The notes: generated from the sequence alone by a model not told the origin. A stretch of DNA of 64,000 bases from Beaufortia kweichowensis (GCA_019155185.1 CM032809.1:10065200-10129199); one strand, 5' to 3'. Positions 26,362 to 43,991 are shown, counted from the first letter of the stretch. Translations and numbers: made by a program.

Positions 26362-28915
26362 TCTGCTTTTTGTCTGCGTTTCTTGCTCTTTAGCAGACGG
26401 GTGAGTTTGATGTATCTGACGCTGTGATAACATCATCTGCTTTTCTGTTAAAGGTCAAAAATCTTTCCTTGGGCTTTACTCAGGGATGAGAAATAGGTGT
26501 GAATGCATGTGTGTGTGAGGTATGCGTTCGATTGGGGTTAATACCCTGGAAAGGGTTGTGTAATTGTAAAGACATATAATTTTTTAAAGTTGCATATTTA
26601 ACTGCTGTAACCAGAAGCAGTCATGTCATTGGCCCTTTGCTTTGGTTTTCACACACTGTCTCTACACCATATGAGGCCTTCCTAACACATTCTGTCTGTC
26701 TCTGTGTATCTGTCTGTATCTGTCCGTCTGTCTGTTCGTCTGCCTGTTTTCCCTCTGACATCACAAGCTCAGATCCTCACACATGCAAGATATCAAAATA
26801 GACTGAATGAATGATAAACGAATCGCCAACCTCATCCAAGTGGGGACCACTTTTATAGAAACCAACAAAAACAAAATGCACACTTTTGTCATTTGTAGAA
26901 TAGATAGACTTAATAAAACTGTTTCAGCACTTTTTAATCCCAAGGAAGGGCGAGGAGTAAAGAGAACACGGTGACATCATCGTTTCTCCCCTCCATCTCT
27001 GCTCGTTCCTGGGTCCAACGCGTTGAGATGAGGAGGGAGGAAAGTTGAAATAAAGTTAAAATGGAACCTGAGACAACTTTACTTTTTGACGTATTGATTT
27101 GTGCTCAGACACCGTTTTGTGTTTTGTTTTCATGCTGGTTCTTGCTTCACGTGTTTGTACTTTGCTGTGGTCTCCTCTGTAGCACTCTTTAACCATGGCT
27201 GGAGACGAGAGAAAGTGTTTTTCAATGAATGTTTTTAAAGGTTTGAGCGGCGGCTCGCTCTTTAGCGGAGCTCGCTGACAATTTCCTTGTTTTTTTCCTT
27301 TTTCATGTTAACTGGCACAAATGACAAAAACAGAAGAATGTTAGTGCGAGTTTCAGCAGTTTGAGAAATAAATCAACGTTTTTCTTTTCTTTTGTGGTTC
27401 CTTTTGGGTTTATTTTTCCTCATCAGAGAGTTTTAAATGTCTCTGTTAAATTTGACTGTTGTTTGACAATTGTCTGAACCGCTGGATAAATAACCTCAGG
27501 CTGAGAACTTCTACAGGCCCACATTATGATTTTATTTTACCCTAACTGATGTACGGCCTGCTTGATATGGGTATTGTAATTAGTCTTATTATAAATATTG
27601 TTCATTCTATGATTATTCTAAGCATTCAGTCGTATAAGTGCTGGATGGTAAAATGAGTGCACACTCCTTAGGAAAGGAGGCATGGCCAGCCCTGTCCCGC
27701 GTGTCACTTTGGTGAGCTGACAAGCACTTGCTCAGTGAGGTTCATCCTAGGCCAAACCCAGCCTGTCTGACCAGAACACCCGACAGAAAGCCTTGTTTCA
27801 AGAGACTTCTCAGAGAGTTATTTGCCGCTGTTGGGTTTAAACTGGACACTCAGCCCTAGTTGAACAGCAGGGACTTACTGAGCACCAACCTGTGTACAGA
27901 TGCTGTTCTCACGTACCCAACGTCACCCTCACGCTTAGCAATCAACAATCTCTCAATGTGTGTATTTATCTGTTGGAATTTGTACAAGTACACTCGAGAT
28001 TAACATATCTTCAAGAAAAAGGTAACTTTTGTAACTTTGAATTTGTTGCCAATGAATGCTTAATACGATGTCTCTGTAAAATTGTACTTAATAGATTGTT
28101 TAATTCTACTTAATAGGCCTATTGTCATTTCCATGTAGGTTTTGTGTAAATTGAAATCTGAAAGGAGAGCGACGGTTGGGTATTTCATCGGCACACGTGG
28201 ACTAACCGAGGCCAGACACGCGAACTCCTTGGAAGTGAAATAACACTAGGTGAACAGCTGAGACGTGGGCTTCAGTTATCATTTTATGTGCACGCATGTC
28301 CAGCCACCTCTAGTTCTTTATTTTCTGTTTGTTTTCCCTTTTGAGATTGAAATGTAAAGATGCGTTTTGAGACACACAGGAAGCCATTGGTCATTCCTCA
28401 GGAAGGAGTGGGTTCAGGTTTTGTTGTAAAGAGATTCGATGTCTTCCATTGGAAGGGAGATGGAAGCCGTTTCTAGTTTCTTTATTCGCTTGCCTTTGGG
28501 CAGAAACATCCACGATCATAGAACCACTGGATTGGACTTTTCAAAAACATGACCGAGCGGATGGTCGGTTGCCATGTTGCTGAGTCAGTGTTGTTATTTC
28601 CATAGTTTTAAAGCTGGGGGATTTACTGGACTTTACATCATGCAGAAAGACTGTTAAAGAAAAACTGAATGTCACATCCAATCCACAGGTTCTGTTTTGG
28701 TATGATACGGAGGATTCTGTCCAGTAGCAAGAGATGGATCTTGGGAGAGGAGGTAGAGTTTTGCACCTTACTTAGTAAAGGAAAATATATATATATATAT
28801 AAAAATAAGGTTATAAAGCCCTTGGTAGGAAATACTTGTGAAAGGCGAATCTTTTTTGTTTGTTTGTTTATTTCCATATGCGTGCATACTCTGTAAGTTG
28901 TGTAAAATATTGTAC

Positions 28916-28923
28916 TTGCACTA
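28916..28923 (+). promoter_or_regulatory. miR-130/301 8-mer site in atxn1 3' UTR
   Basis: TTGCACTA is a perfect 8-mer match to the miR-130/301 seed. It sits near the end of the 3' UTR, about 270 bases before the poly(A) signal. Confidence 0.5.
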
Positions 28924-29187
28924 GCTTTTTAAAAAAAGAAAACTAATATAAAAAAAATTAAAATTCTATTTTCTAATTGTGGTGTGTCTATTTGTAGGAT
29001 ACACTCACCTTGTTTCTTGGATTTTTTTTGTCCCTTTCTTTGATGGTGCTTGCCGGTTTTCTAGTTAGAACTTATTTCATTATTCTGAACAACAAAACAA
29101 TATTTGATTCAGGTTGTGAACAAAATTGTTTAAAAAAGAAATTGTCTGTATACCAGTACAAGTTTATTGTTGCAGTATACACATACT

Positions 29188-29193
29188 AATAAA
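29188..29193 (+). terminator. atxn1: Poly(A) signal, end of atxn1 transcript
   Basis: AATAAA, followed about 25-35 bases later by a G/U-rich stretch ('tgttttggagtgtgtgattt') as expected downstream of a cleavage site. Cleavage is predicted near 29210-29220. Confidence 0.6.
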
Positions 29194-29271
29194 AATTACA
29201 GTGCCAATTGCAAACTGCAGTGTTTTGGAGTGTGTGATTTGTGAGATTTGAGTTGTTTTGGGAACAGCACA

Positions 29272-29355
29272 CTTACACTCTCAGAAAAGGTGGTACAAAA
29301 GCTGTCACTGGGCTGCGACCCTTTCAAAAACTACAGCTTTTGTATCTTATTTCTG
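29272..29355. mobile_element. Short inverted-repeat element between atxn1 and gmpr
   Basis: 'acactctcagaaaaggtggt' with 'acaaaagctgtcactgggct' at the left, and 'acagcttttgtatcttatttc' then 'tgacagtgt' at the right, form an imperfect palindrome resembling a common fish MITE. The rest of the gap to the gmpr stop (to 30.54 kb) is AT-rich with no coding signal; it should hold the gmpr 3' UTR. Minus-strand AATAAA signals at 30209-30214 and 29849-29854 are candidates for its end. Confidence 0.5.
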
Positions 29356-30538
29356 ACAGTGTAGAGAGAGGCTTCTTTTTGTGTATTATGTATTAACATG
29401 CTAGCACAAACTTTATTAAATGCAGGCAGAATCTATAGGCCGGAGCTATTGTATTGTCCTGTGGAGATTAATGCGGAAATGAGTGGGACTGACAATTAGA
29501 TTATTCTTCTATTAGATTACAGTAACTTTATTGGGCAGAATCACAGTCTGTATTTCTGTTTTGTATTTGCTCATTGCTGCTTGATTTCCATAAATTTGAA
29601 CTTCTTATTATAAGTTACTTCAGGTTGTTTTGTCATTGCATGGGAAGGAAGTATGAACCACTTTAAATCTACTTTGGAGAGTGGGTTTTTATCTCTGCAA
29701 ATTTTAAAAAGAAAATATGAATTTCTTAAATGTGTAATCAACTACTAAATTATATAAATTAACTGTAAATAATAAAATAATTTTAAACTGTACTCTTTTC
29801 ATCAAAAACTATGTGAGTCATAAAACCCTCATTCCTCATTCAGATATGTTTATTCTTCAATATGTCATATCATACATATCACAGATTTAATAGAATATTT
29901 TCTACCTCATCAAACCGTACAAGGCTTCATGTGCACAAGTTTTACATTCCTCTGATCTGATAGGACATCCCACCACACCCACTGTACATTCACAAAGGAA
30001 ACAGGCCTGTAGAAATAGTTCCCAGTAGTACACAATGCACCATATCAACTCATAACACACAGGAAAAAGTTAGCTGTGTCTAAATTCTTGACTAACATGC
30101 CTCATCTGACCTCTGATTGCTACACTGTTTGTAGAAAACTGGTTGCATAGTTACAAAGAATGACTAAATTCCCCTTAGTATTGTCCTGTCAGCTGTTGTG
30201 AGAGCTTATTTATTGTTATTTCATTTAAATTCATTTTTTTGTACCGAGTAAGTACAGTATCTCATACTGTACTTAGAAAACTTAAAGGCTTTATATGAAT
30301 GAAACATAGCCATGCTTCGAGGTATACAGCAAAGTTCCTGAGTGAAATAGTATCTGTGTGTTTGTCTGACTCTACAGTATGAGTTAGGGGTGTTGCATGC
30401 ATTCAAAAAACACTTTTGGAAATATACTTGTATATGATCTTTTTACTTTCTATAGATTTGCACCACTCATTTAAAGATCATCTTTAATAAAAGTCATTAA
30501 TTTATATTGACGTGTATGTTTGGTTTAATGCACAGGGA

Positions 30539-35274
<4,736 letters not shown>

Positions 35275-35377
35275 TGTGACAGGCTTTAGAGCGGACGAGT
35301 GTCTCTTGAGCCGGGCTGGTGCGGTCAACGGTCTGGAGCTCCAGGCACCAAACCCGAACCGGCAGAGGAACAGCGTA

Positions 35378-35383
35378 TTTATA
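35378..35383 (-). promoter_or_regulatory. gmpr: gmpr TATA box
   Basis: TATAAA on the minus strand, about 104 bases upstream of the gmpr ATG, predicting a start site near 35350 and a 5' UTR of about 75 bases. A near-CArG word (CCAAATAAAG, minus strand) lies roughly 45 bases further upstream. The remaining 35.4-36.35 kb is noncoding, AT-rich and contains the fuca1 3' flank. Confidence 0.5.
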
Positions 35384-36237
35384 TCGTAGAAAGGGCTGTC
35401 ACTGCCCAGGCCCCCATTGCTTTATTTGGAAAGGCCTGTAGTCCCTCTCTTCTCCCTCTCTCTGCTCGCCCCTCCTCTGGCATTCACTCCCTTGTGGCGG
35501 AGGCAGTAGCAGCAGTGATAAATGTGTGGCTGCCTGTCACCTATAAACACACGCTGAACAGCTCCACTGCAGATCAGCACTGCAGTATGTGCACCTGCTG
35601 TCCAGCTGGAGTACTGCTCCTCTGAATCAATATACAATCTCATGGGAGAGAGAGAGAGGGCGGGCAGAGGATGGAAGTTAAGTCAGCAGGGGCCTGGGAT
35701 TTAGCCTGTATGCATGTGTGGATACGCCAATTTCTGCATCCACTATTTCATATATTTAAAAACAATATAATGGTTTGATTATACTCCTATATAACCTGCT
35801 TTACATTTAGTGGTACTATTGTACATCTTAAGGAAATTTGAAACAACACAATTAATACCATACATTTAATAATTTTTCTGTTTTTATATCATTTTCTTAT
35901 TTCTGTTTTGTTTTATGTAAATCTGCTTTGCATCAGTGCAAACCTGTGAAAAGCGCTATAGTATAGTATAGTAAGCGCTAAAGTTTAGTTCTTACTGGAT
36001 TTTTTATTTGTTTTTTAGCCCTGGCTGCATAGGGTACACACAATGTGTTTCTGATTATATATTGTTAATAGTCTTTTTTCTACTCTAAAATATTAAAAGT
36101 ATCTGTTGAAATTTGTTACATTTTAGTTTCTACATGTTTTTAAGTAAAAGGTATGTTTTATATGTATTAAGTTAAATAGGTATGTCATTGAAAGTTTTGT
36201 TTATGTCAAGTAAAAATTACAACAAATTCAAATTGTT

Positions 36238-36243
36238 TTTATT
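36238..36243 (-). terminator. fuca1: Candidate fuca1 poly(A) signal
   Basis: AATAAA on the minus strand about 115 bases after the fuca1 stop. A second AATAAA overlaps the stop codon itself (36354-36360), so either could direct cleavage. Confidence 0.35.
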
Positions 36244-36355
36244 TTGTACTGATGTGTCAGTTGATCAATAACTGAGCAAATGTATTAATGCAATAAAAAA
36301 GTTGATTTACAAAAACAGTCCTTATTATAAAAATTCACATTGGAAGTGAATGGCT

Positions 36356-39300
36356 TTATTTGACTCCGTCCAGCTTGAGAGTCCAGGCTTGCGCAGGCGA
36401 GTCAGGCAGATCAGACAGAAGGACCATCAGTCCTGATAAGTGCATTGGAGCCCATTTTAACGGCTCAGGGTTCCCCAACAAAGTCACCTGAACAGAGATA
36501 AAAGACAAACACTGAGACCTTTTTTGATATGTTAAAATAAAACATTTCATTTCTAAACAAATGGTTTAATGAAGATGTTACTATTTATTTATTTTGTAAA
36601 TATTTACCACAGTTTTGTCAGATGTTATGGGTGCAGAGAGCTGAAACGTGTACTGCTTGGGATCTGTGGTAAAGATTGCATACACAGTGTCTCCTTTTGA
36701 GGTGTACCTGGAATTGAAGGAAAATTTTGAACACTGAAACTAATGAAGCATTTACAGGTTTCAGAGAATAACACCACAGGCTAAGTACGAAGCTAAACTT
36801 TGATCCCAAATGTATGCAGAAAAGTGTGCTGATTTAAACACAATGAACCTTGTTTAGCCATAAACACATTTCAATGTATTCAGTTTATTTATGACAATCA
36901 AATGATCTCATGTGCTGTTTACAGTTTACACTTTTCTTCATGGACTTACAGTCATAATTTTTGGAATTGGACTACAAATGCTTTTTCAATATTTTTTCAT
37001 TTGAAAATATACATTTACATTTAAGCATTTAGCTGATGCTTTTATCCAAAGCGACTTACAAATATTAGGAAAAGATATACCTCTTGTCTTACAATTAGGT
37101 CTGTCACAATATCAGATTTTCAATACAAAATTATGGTGGCCAAAAAGATTCACAATAACATATCTAAGAAATAAAAAAAATAAAGATATGTTTAATTTTC
37201 ACAAAAATTCATTTTGTGTTTTTCACACTAAAAATATGAGTGCAGAGGAAGCATAACTGTAACCATTGTGACTCTTACCGCAAAATGACACTTGCTCTGA
37301 ATTATGTAATATATTATCATACGTGTAGTATTAACACAATATCACAGTTAATGTCAATAACGGTATGACGACACCTCTACTTACAATACATGAAAAGAGC
37401 ATTCACTTCCTATAAAGAAAAACAACAAAACATCAACTCACCATACAGGTACGGTAGCATTCTCAGTCTGTACTTTCCAAGGCTTTGTTGCATAAATAGC
37501 TTCCCCATTAACCCTCAACCAGGCACCAACACTTCTGAGACGCTCCTCAAACACAGGTGGAATCATGCCGTCTGGTGTAGGCCCCACATTTAACAGGTAA
37601 TTCCCCCCTAAAGCCACTGTGTAGACCATGTCCTGTGACAACATGAGAAAAAAAGCAAAATTTAAATACACTTATTTGTATGTATAATGCACTTCTAATG
37701 GCAACACATCCCACCTTTATAATGGACGGCAAATCCATCAATTCACCCAACATCATATTGCGACGATACCCCCAAGAGTATGTATCCACCGATGTGCATT
37801 TTTCCCACTTGTGTTTGGGAAGCTGACCAGGGGTGAACTTGTCAGCACAGTTGTAGTAACCTCCGTGTTTACAGGAACACCCCGACCCCCATCTGTCATT
37901 GGTCACCACAACATCCTGTAAGGAGTGTGACGCTAGTGTTTATAATGATAAAAAATGTGATGAAACACAACTTAAAAATAAGTAAGGCATGATGTGAAGA
38001 TCTCACTTTGACCGGACTGTCATTGTAAAGCCAAGCTAGAAATTCTGTAGAGTTCCAGTACGTGTCAGGTGCTTCCCAGTCGCCATCTGACCAAATCAAA
38101 TCTGGTTTATACCTGAAAATACAGACAAATTTTGCCATGTCATTAACCTGTGACATAAATTAAAGGGGTCCAATGATACACTCATGACTCATGAGCACTC
38201 ACAATATTTTAAAAATTAAACTGAAATAAAATTCAATAAATAGAAATCTTATCTAAAAAAAGGATATTGTACAATAAGAGGATATTGTAATTTTTTATCA
38301 CTATACTGTATATCTAGGAACTCAAAAAGCTCAAACGTGGCTGTGAAATACGTCAAGACCTGTCATGACAAAAGGACTATCAGGGGAACAGAACACTGGG
38401 AAACAAAACTGGGAACTGAAAAAAAAGTACAAAACACTGCACAACACACACAAACTGAAACTGTATCACAGGATTCTGTCACTTTTACTGAGACTTTCAA
38501 TAAGTACTTTTACTTTTCTGTGTAGATGTGTATATAGACTAGATATACAATTTGTTTTTTTATGCGTTTTTGTAAAAAAAAAGATTTGCATTTAATGTTT
38601 GTGTGGTTTTGGCAATGTAAAGACTTTTTTACAGTATCATGCCAATAACACTCTTGTTTGAATCTTTTATATTGTTACACAGCCACTTAAAACACTAAAT
38701 GTGTTACTTCATATACATATTTCTCTTATCATTTCCTTACCATCATGTGATCAATATCACTTACCTTGTGACAAGATTGTGGAGTTCTGGCATAAGTTTG
38801 TTCTCAACAAACTGCTGGGTCTTAAAACCAGACTGCTTATCACTCAGATAGAGAGGATTAAACCACTCAAACAGAGAGTTGTACAGTCCAAAATGTATAG
38901 ACCTACAATTAAAAACACATAAAAATAAAAGCATGTTAATGTAACAGCTGAAACAAACACAAAACAAACACGGTGTTCATTTAAATCCACTGTACCTCTT
39001 CCTTATCGCAACGCCCAAGTCTGCAACCAGATCCCTGTGAGGTCCATTATCAACAGAATTCCAGTTCCAGGAATTCGGGGATCCCCAGTTCGTGAATCCT
39101 TCGTGGTGTTTCGACGTCAGAACGACGTATCTGCACGAAACATACAAAGTATAAACAGATACTATTATATTTGTTAAATTTCATGAAAAGTGAACCTATA
39201 TATGCTGGGTATATGCTATATGAAGGTATATTATACTGTAGGTATATTATTTATTTTAGCTATTTCTAATTGGATGTCTTGTTATAATTGAACATGTTTA

Positions 39301-39725
39301 TTAGTATTAATAAAAAAGAAAGTATAAACATGCATGCAGTCAGAACACACACCAATATGAAAAACGTTTGTCTTAAATACATACTTGGCTCCCGAAGCGT
39401 CGAAAAGCGCAGCCCACTTATCAGGGTCAAAAAACTGCGCGTGGAAATCAGGTGCAAAATCCGCATAAGTGAAACCTGGTGGATAATTTTTGTCCATGTA
39501 TTCTACATAACTGGGGTTGTGTTCGCCCATCCAGTTCCACCAGAACCACTCGCTCCCAAAAGCGGGTACGGAAAATACTCCCCAGTGAATGAAGATCCCG
39601 AACTTCGCCTCGTCGTACCACTGAGGCAGAGGTCTGGAGTCCAGACTAGCCCAGTCTGGGGTGTATCTGGCTTCGACAAATAATGTGCATAATACCACAC
39701 AGAAAAACAGCGATATATGAATCAT
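36356..39725 (-). CDS. fuca1: Tissue alpha-L-fucosidase (eight coding exons, 447 aa)
   Basis: FUCA1 is the lysosomal GH29 enzyme that removes alpha-L-fucose from glycoproteins and glycolipids. Coding exons in transcript order: 39385-39725, 38996-39130, 38765-38902, 38007-38112, 37715-37915, 37442-37632, 36608-36707, 36356-36487. These give 447 aa (human 466, with a longer signal region). Residues 1-19 form a hydrophobic signal peptide; the mature part begins near [28 protein letters not shown] and LTSKHHEGF are conserved active-site stretches. The nucleophile is Asp214 in LIWSDGDWE, equivalent to human Asp225. The C-terminal beta domain ends WTLKLDGVK. All introns read GT-AG. The stop codon overlaps an AATAAA. 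It is followed in tandem upstream by zbtb8b, with about 1 kb between coding regions. Confidence 0.97.
37017..37062 (-). mobile_element. SINE tail fragment in a fuca1 intron
   Basis: 'gcatttagctgatgctttta' followed by 'tccaaagcgacttacaa' is the reverse complement of the conserved fish SINE 3' end ('ttgtaagtcgctttggataa' then 'aagc'). Only this end is recognisable. Confidence 0.7.
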
Positions 39726-39916
39726 TTCTATGATTTAACAGAAAGAAACGAGTGTTCCCTTCGCGTACAGTACGTCCGCTGCGCTCAACCCAGTGGTGAA
39801 TACGAATGCGCGCTGATATTGGCATAAAAGAGATTTCTCTGCCTAGCTAACCTTTTATTGTACATAGTGCAGTCATGAGATGAGAACCGAACCAACGAGT
39901 TTGTACTTCCTGGTTG

Positions 39917-39940
39917 GTCATATGACACCAAACATGTGAC
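39917..39940. promoter_or_regulatory. fuca1: E-box pair (TFEB/CLEAR-like) in the fuca1 promoter
   Basis: GTCATATGAC (39917-39926) and CATGTGAC (39933-39940, GTCACATG on the minus strand) lie about 190-215 bases upstream of the fuca1 ATG. The second is an M-box/CLEAR-type E-box; the first keeps the GTCA..TGAC frame. Lysosomal genes are commonly driven by TFEB through such sites. Use here is inferred. The rest of 39.73-40.2 kb is noncoding and moderately GC-rich. Confidence 0.4.
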
Positions 39941-40194
39941 TACGACAATACAAAACCGCGTGTTCGACTGCATGTCGCGCTGCGCAGACTCTCGCGATAC
40001 TGTGATGTCATATGTTGATCGGTCTGCGCAGCGCTGCATGCTGTGAAAATGTTGCCCACTGTAAATAGTGAAATGCCACTTTTTACACATAACAAATAAA
40101 ATGTAAGATCTGTGTGTATTTATTTGTAATTGTTTTTTTTCTTATATTTCCAAAATAAAATGTACTTCTCAAATGAAAAAAGCAATAAACAATA

Positions 40195-40445
40195 TGTGAC
40201 CCTGTCTGTGAAAAACAAGCTAAAGTCTCATAATGAAATTATGAGATAATGAGCATCAACGTTTGATTTCACCTATAAATATCACTATGATTTAAATCTT
40301 TACATGTCATTACTTAGTCAATATAAAATATATCAAGGTTATATTTTCAAAGAATGTTCTTTACATTATGTAGGATGTTATTAAGCAGTAAATCACAAAG
40401 ACATGACTTTAGAGCTGGGTTTTCACAAGCAAGGTCACAACTTTA
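40195..40445. repeat. Dispersed repeat, copy 2 (pair with 7800-8080)
   Basis: Shares 'atatcaaggttatatttt' and the following 'ttacattatgtaggatg'-like block with 7.8-8.08 kb. It lies in the short gap between the zbtb8b 3' end and the fuca1 promoter. AATAAA on the minus strand at 40442-40447 is a possible zbtb8b poly(A) signal. Confidence 0.4.
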
Positions 40446-40776
40446 TTATTTATTTTTTAATTTGTATTAATTATTTGCGTATAGCAAATGTAATAAACAG
40501 GCTAAACAAATCCAATAATAAAATAAATAAATCACAACCATGTTTTTAAGTGTCCAAAATTATGCTTTAAAATAAATCAATGTCAATGTCTGGTACAGAC
40601 ATAATTCTCAAAATAACAGTAAACAACATGGCAGGACCACAAAAATTATCTTTGTATGGTGCCTCAGGCAGAATACTTAATATGCTGCTTTTCTTTAAAG
40701 CATAAAATACCTTCATCATATATTCCAATTGCTGCTTTGCCCTCATTGTCATACAGCAAAATGCTACCTTAGAAAT

Positions 40777-43035
40777 CTATAATAAATTTCCATTGTCTGC
40801 AAGTTGTCTGGCAACATTTTGCTTATCATTCTGTTCGTGTATAGCAGTACTAGCACTAGGCTCTGCTTCATCCCCTTCCACCATGTACACGGGCCAATCA
40901 GAGTCTCTAGTGCCCCTCTCCACAGCCTCAGATGGGATGCTGAGGTTCATAGAGGAGGGATCATCATTGGCTGTAGTAACAAAGGTGCAGCCATCACAAA
41001 GTCCAAACCGCTTCATTCCTTGGGACACGATGCCTGAGAACACTCGCCGACAGCCTTTACACACAATGGGCCAGGTGGAGCGATGGACCTGTCCATCAAA
41101 ATACAAACAAAACCAAATACTTTTACACACATTAAGAGAAAGACTCACTTGCATTTAGTTAGTTTGACTCCAATATAGGAGACAGTCCTATATGAAAAAT
41201 TGCATTACTAGTTCAATGTTGTTCCATATGTAGGGAAATTTTATTTATTGCATTTCTGAGGTAGCATTTCTTTACACCAAAATTGTATTTTATTTACATT
41301 TCTTGTGTTGTATTCTTATCTAATAGTTGTTTTGTCTATGGAGCAGACCTGACTTACAATTCACTGCTAGTATATTCTCTATATAACTGTGTATGTGACT
41401 AATAAAAATCTTGAATCTTGTCAAGCTTTGAAAATAAATTGTGCATGTAATTTCATTTACAGTAGCATTTTAATACTAGTTGGAAGGGGGCTGGTGAGGT
41501 GGTGAATTCATAATGCTGAATTTTACATGAGTTATATGTGCAACAAGATTGTTGGGCATGTATTGAACTTTGACTAACTGACCACTCTTTAGAAAGTGAA
41601 ATGAAAAACGTTTTGCCAAACAAGGTTAATTTGTTATGCAATAAAATGAAATACATTAAGTCGCATGAAACATATTAATTTCAACTCAAAAGTAAACTTT
41701 GGAAGACATACTGTACATACAGATTATTTCCTAGGGTTTATTGGGACTTACAGAAATAGCATGAGTGCGAAGATGTTCCTGTCGTGTAAATCGCTTGCCG
41801 CAGACCTCACAAGGATACGGTCTCTCTCCTGTGTGGCAGCGAATGTGCCTTTTTAAAATGCCCTTCTGTTTGGCCGTGTATGGGCAGAATGGACATTTGT
41901 GCAGCCTCCCTGTGTGAAAACACTATTGTATTACAAAACATTCCTGCTGAGGTACCAAAGCCACCCTAAAATTTAAAAGTAAAATTTCTTGTTGCAGTAG
42001 TATTTAATAGGTCTTACCTGGATCATCCCCATACCAGTCATTCTGAATCTCCATAACGCAGGGGCCGCCAGGGCCAAGCATGTCATCCAAACGACCAAAT
42101 CCACTGGAGTAGGCCAAACTCTGTGAAATGTGCTCATCACGGTTAAGGTTGGCACCACCTCGATACAGCACATCTGGAAACTGCTTCGCTGGACAGTTAC
42201 CAAACAAATTGTGCTGTGTGCTTGGAGCCGGGGAACCCTCGTCGGGTCTTTCCGTGTCGTTATCTGGGCCCTGAAAAAGAACGGCGTCTTTGGATTCCTG
42301 TGAAGATTCTGCCTCTTCATCAGGGTCGTACTCAATTTTTGGGTGCACCAACCCCAAAAGCAGGCCTGATGTGGATGAGTTGATCAAATCTGGTCCTGGA
42401 CTGGTCTTTATTGGAGCATTTATGGCAGGCTGGTTAGGAAATCCTCCTTGTGAGCTTTCACTCTCCGAGTCTTTACTGCTGGTAGCTGCAGGTGTGGAGA
42501 CAGCAGCCGTTGGAGCATCAGCAGGGCTAAGAGCCTCCGTGACCTGAGAGCTTCTTTGGTCCGTTTCAGAAGTGGATGCCACTGGAGCACTAGTGACTAA
42601 AACAGGTGTCACGCTATCATTCTGCTCCCTATGCTTGCACCTTTCCCCTTCACGGTTACAGATCTCCAAGGATGATTTAATGTAGCCCTTACAAAAGTTC
42701 ACCACGTCAGTCATCTGCAGGTAGCTTGCAGCTGACATTATTTCAATGACATTGTTGCTGCGCAGATCAAGCCGCCCTGAGTACAGAAAGTCCAGGATGA
42801 AGGAGAACGCCTCGGCTGTGACGATGTCCAGAGAGGCTGTGCTGTGTCGCTGGACATTGTCCTGCAGATAATGCACCAGCAGGGCCCGAAAATAACCACT
42901 GCTGGCAAAAAGAATATTACGGTGAGCCTTGAAAACACGTCCCTCTACGATGATGCTGCAGTCACAGAAGAAGTCCCTCTTACGCTGCTCATTCAGCTCG
43001 GACAACAGTCTGGACAAGTAGGAAGGAACTTCCAT
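40777..43035 (-). CDS. zbtb8b: BTB/POZ zinc-finger protein ZBTB8B (three coding exons, 495 aa)
   Basis: A putative nuclear transcriptional repressor. Coding exons in transcript order: 42018-43035, 41752-41909, 40777-41088, all GT-AG; 495 aa, the same length as human ZBTB8B as I recall it. The BTB domain spans about residues 22-125 ([20 protein letters not shown] onward). The long acidic and Ser-rich linker lacks the poly-alanine run of the mammalian protein. WYGDDPG precedes two C2H2 fingers: Cys345, Cys348, His361, His365 and Cys373, Cys376, His389, His394 with a TGERPY linker. A C-terminal CKGC...CDGC cluster (Cys402, Cys405) looks like a further zinc-binding motif. The conserved tail contains [11 protein letters not shown]. 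The BTB opening matches ZBTB8B better than ZBTB8A. Confidence 0.95.
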
Positions 43036-43991
43036 TTTTACTCTACAGCCATGTGTTTCTCTGGCAGGTTAGACATGAAAGAATGAATACATCAGTTAAA
43101 CTTATATGCATTTAAAAACAACTAGACATGAGTCAATTATAACAATCGCTCCTATAGAAATAAAAAAAAAACGTTGGAGGCAAAACGAATAGCATTATAT
43201 TGAAAATCAAACCACTGTAACAGTAATATAATATACTCACAAATGAAAAATACTCAATTCCAGTGTTATGGATGTGACATTAGCAATCAAAACTTAAAAT
43301 ATTAATTCTGAAAGAATGTGTATATTGCAGATATATTGAGCCATCTGTTGAATCCAGACATAAAAATATCAGTCTATGCACTAAAATGCACTACACACAT
43401 CCGATTTTTGAGATTTAACATACTTCGTAGTATTTCTCTGAATTAAAATACACAAACCAAATAATAATACCCAACAATAGAGAAGAGATGACTCTTCAAA
43501 GAACACAAAACAGTTATTTTATTTTAATTTCATGTGCCCAATTATGAGGAATATCTACTTTTATGACAATTCTGAAAACAGTACTTTACCTGGACACTAT
43601 AGTGTTCTTGAACCTTACTATAGTAAATATTGAAGTACAGTACTCGAAGTACAATCAATTCACTATAGTTAATACTACAGAATACTGTGATGTGCATAAA
43701 CAAAGTGTACTAATTACTATAACATACTACATTATACTACAATGAATTACCGCTAGGTAATTAAGTTAAGCAAATACTACAATATTTTTAATATGCACTT
43801 CTACAGCGTTATGAAAGATAACAATAAAGATAAACTCGACATCGTGCTACATCGGTAGTTGTAACTAATGTCAAATATTAGCACAACTTTTATTAACAAA
43901 CATGATATTCACAGCAAGTGAAACAGTAGCGAACAATAAATACATCGATCATCGAACGTATTAAACACAATATAAAAACACAACTAACTAC

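Larger units (their letters stand above)
22212..29215 (+). other. atxn1: atxn1 3' untranslated region (~7.0 kb)
   Basis: No convincing ORF lies between the ataxin-1 stop and about 29.2 kb. Mammalian ATXN1 has a 3' UTR of about 7 kb, and here the last good poly(A) signal lies almost exactly 7 kb after the stop, so I assign the whole interval. It contains (GA) and (TG) microsatellites, a small transposon at 25.6 kb, and perfect seed matches for miRNAs known to act on human ATXN1 (listed separately). Earlier AATAAA-type hexamers (e.g. near 24.52 kb) could give shorter isoforms. Confidence 0.65.
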
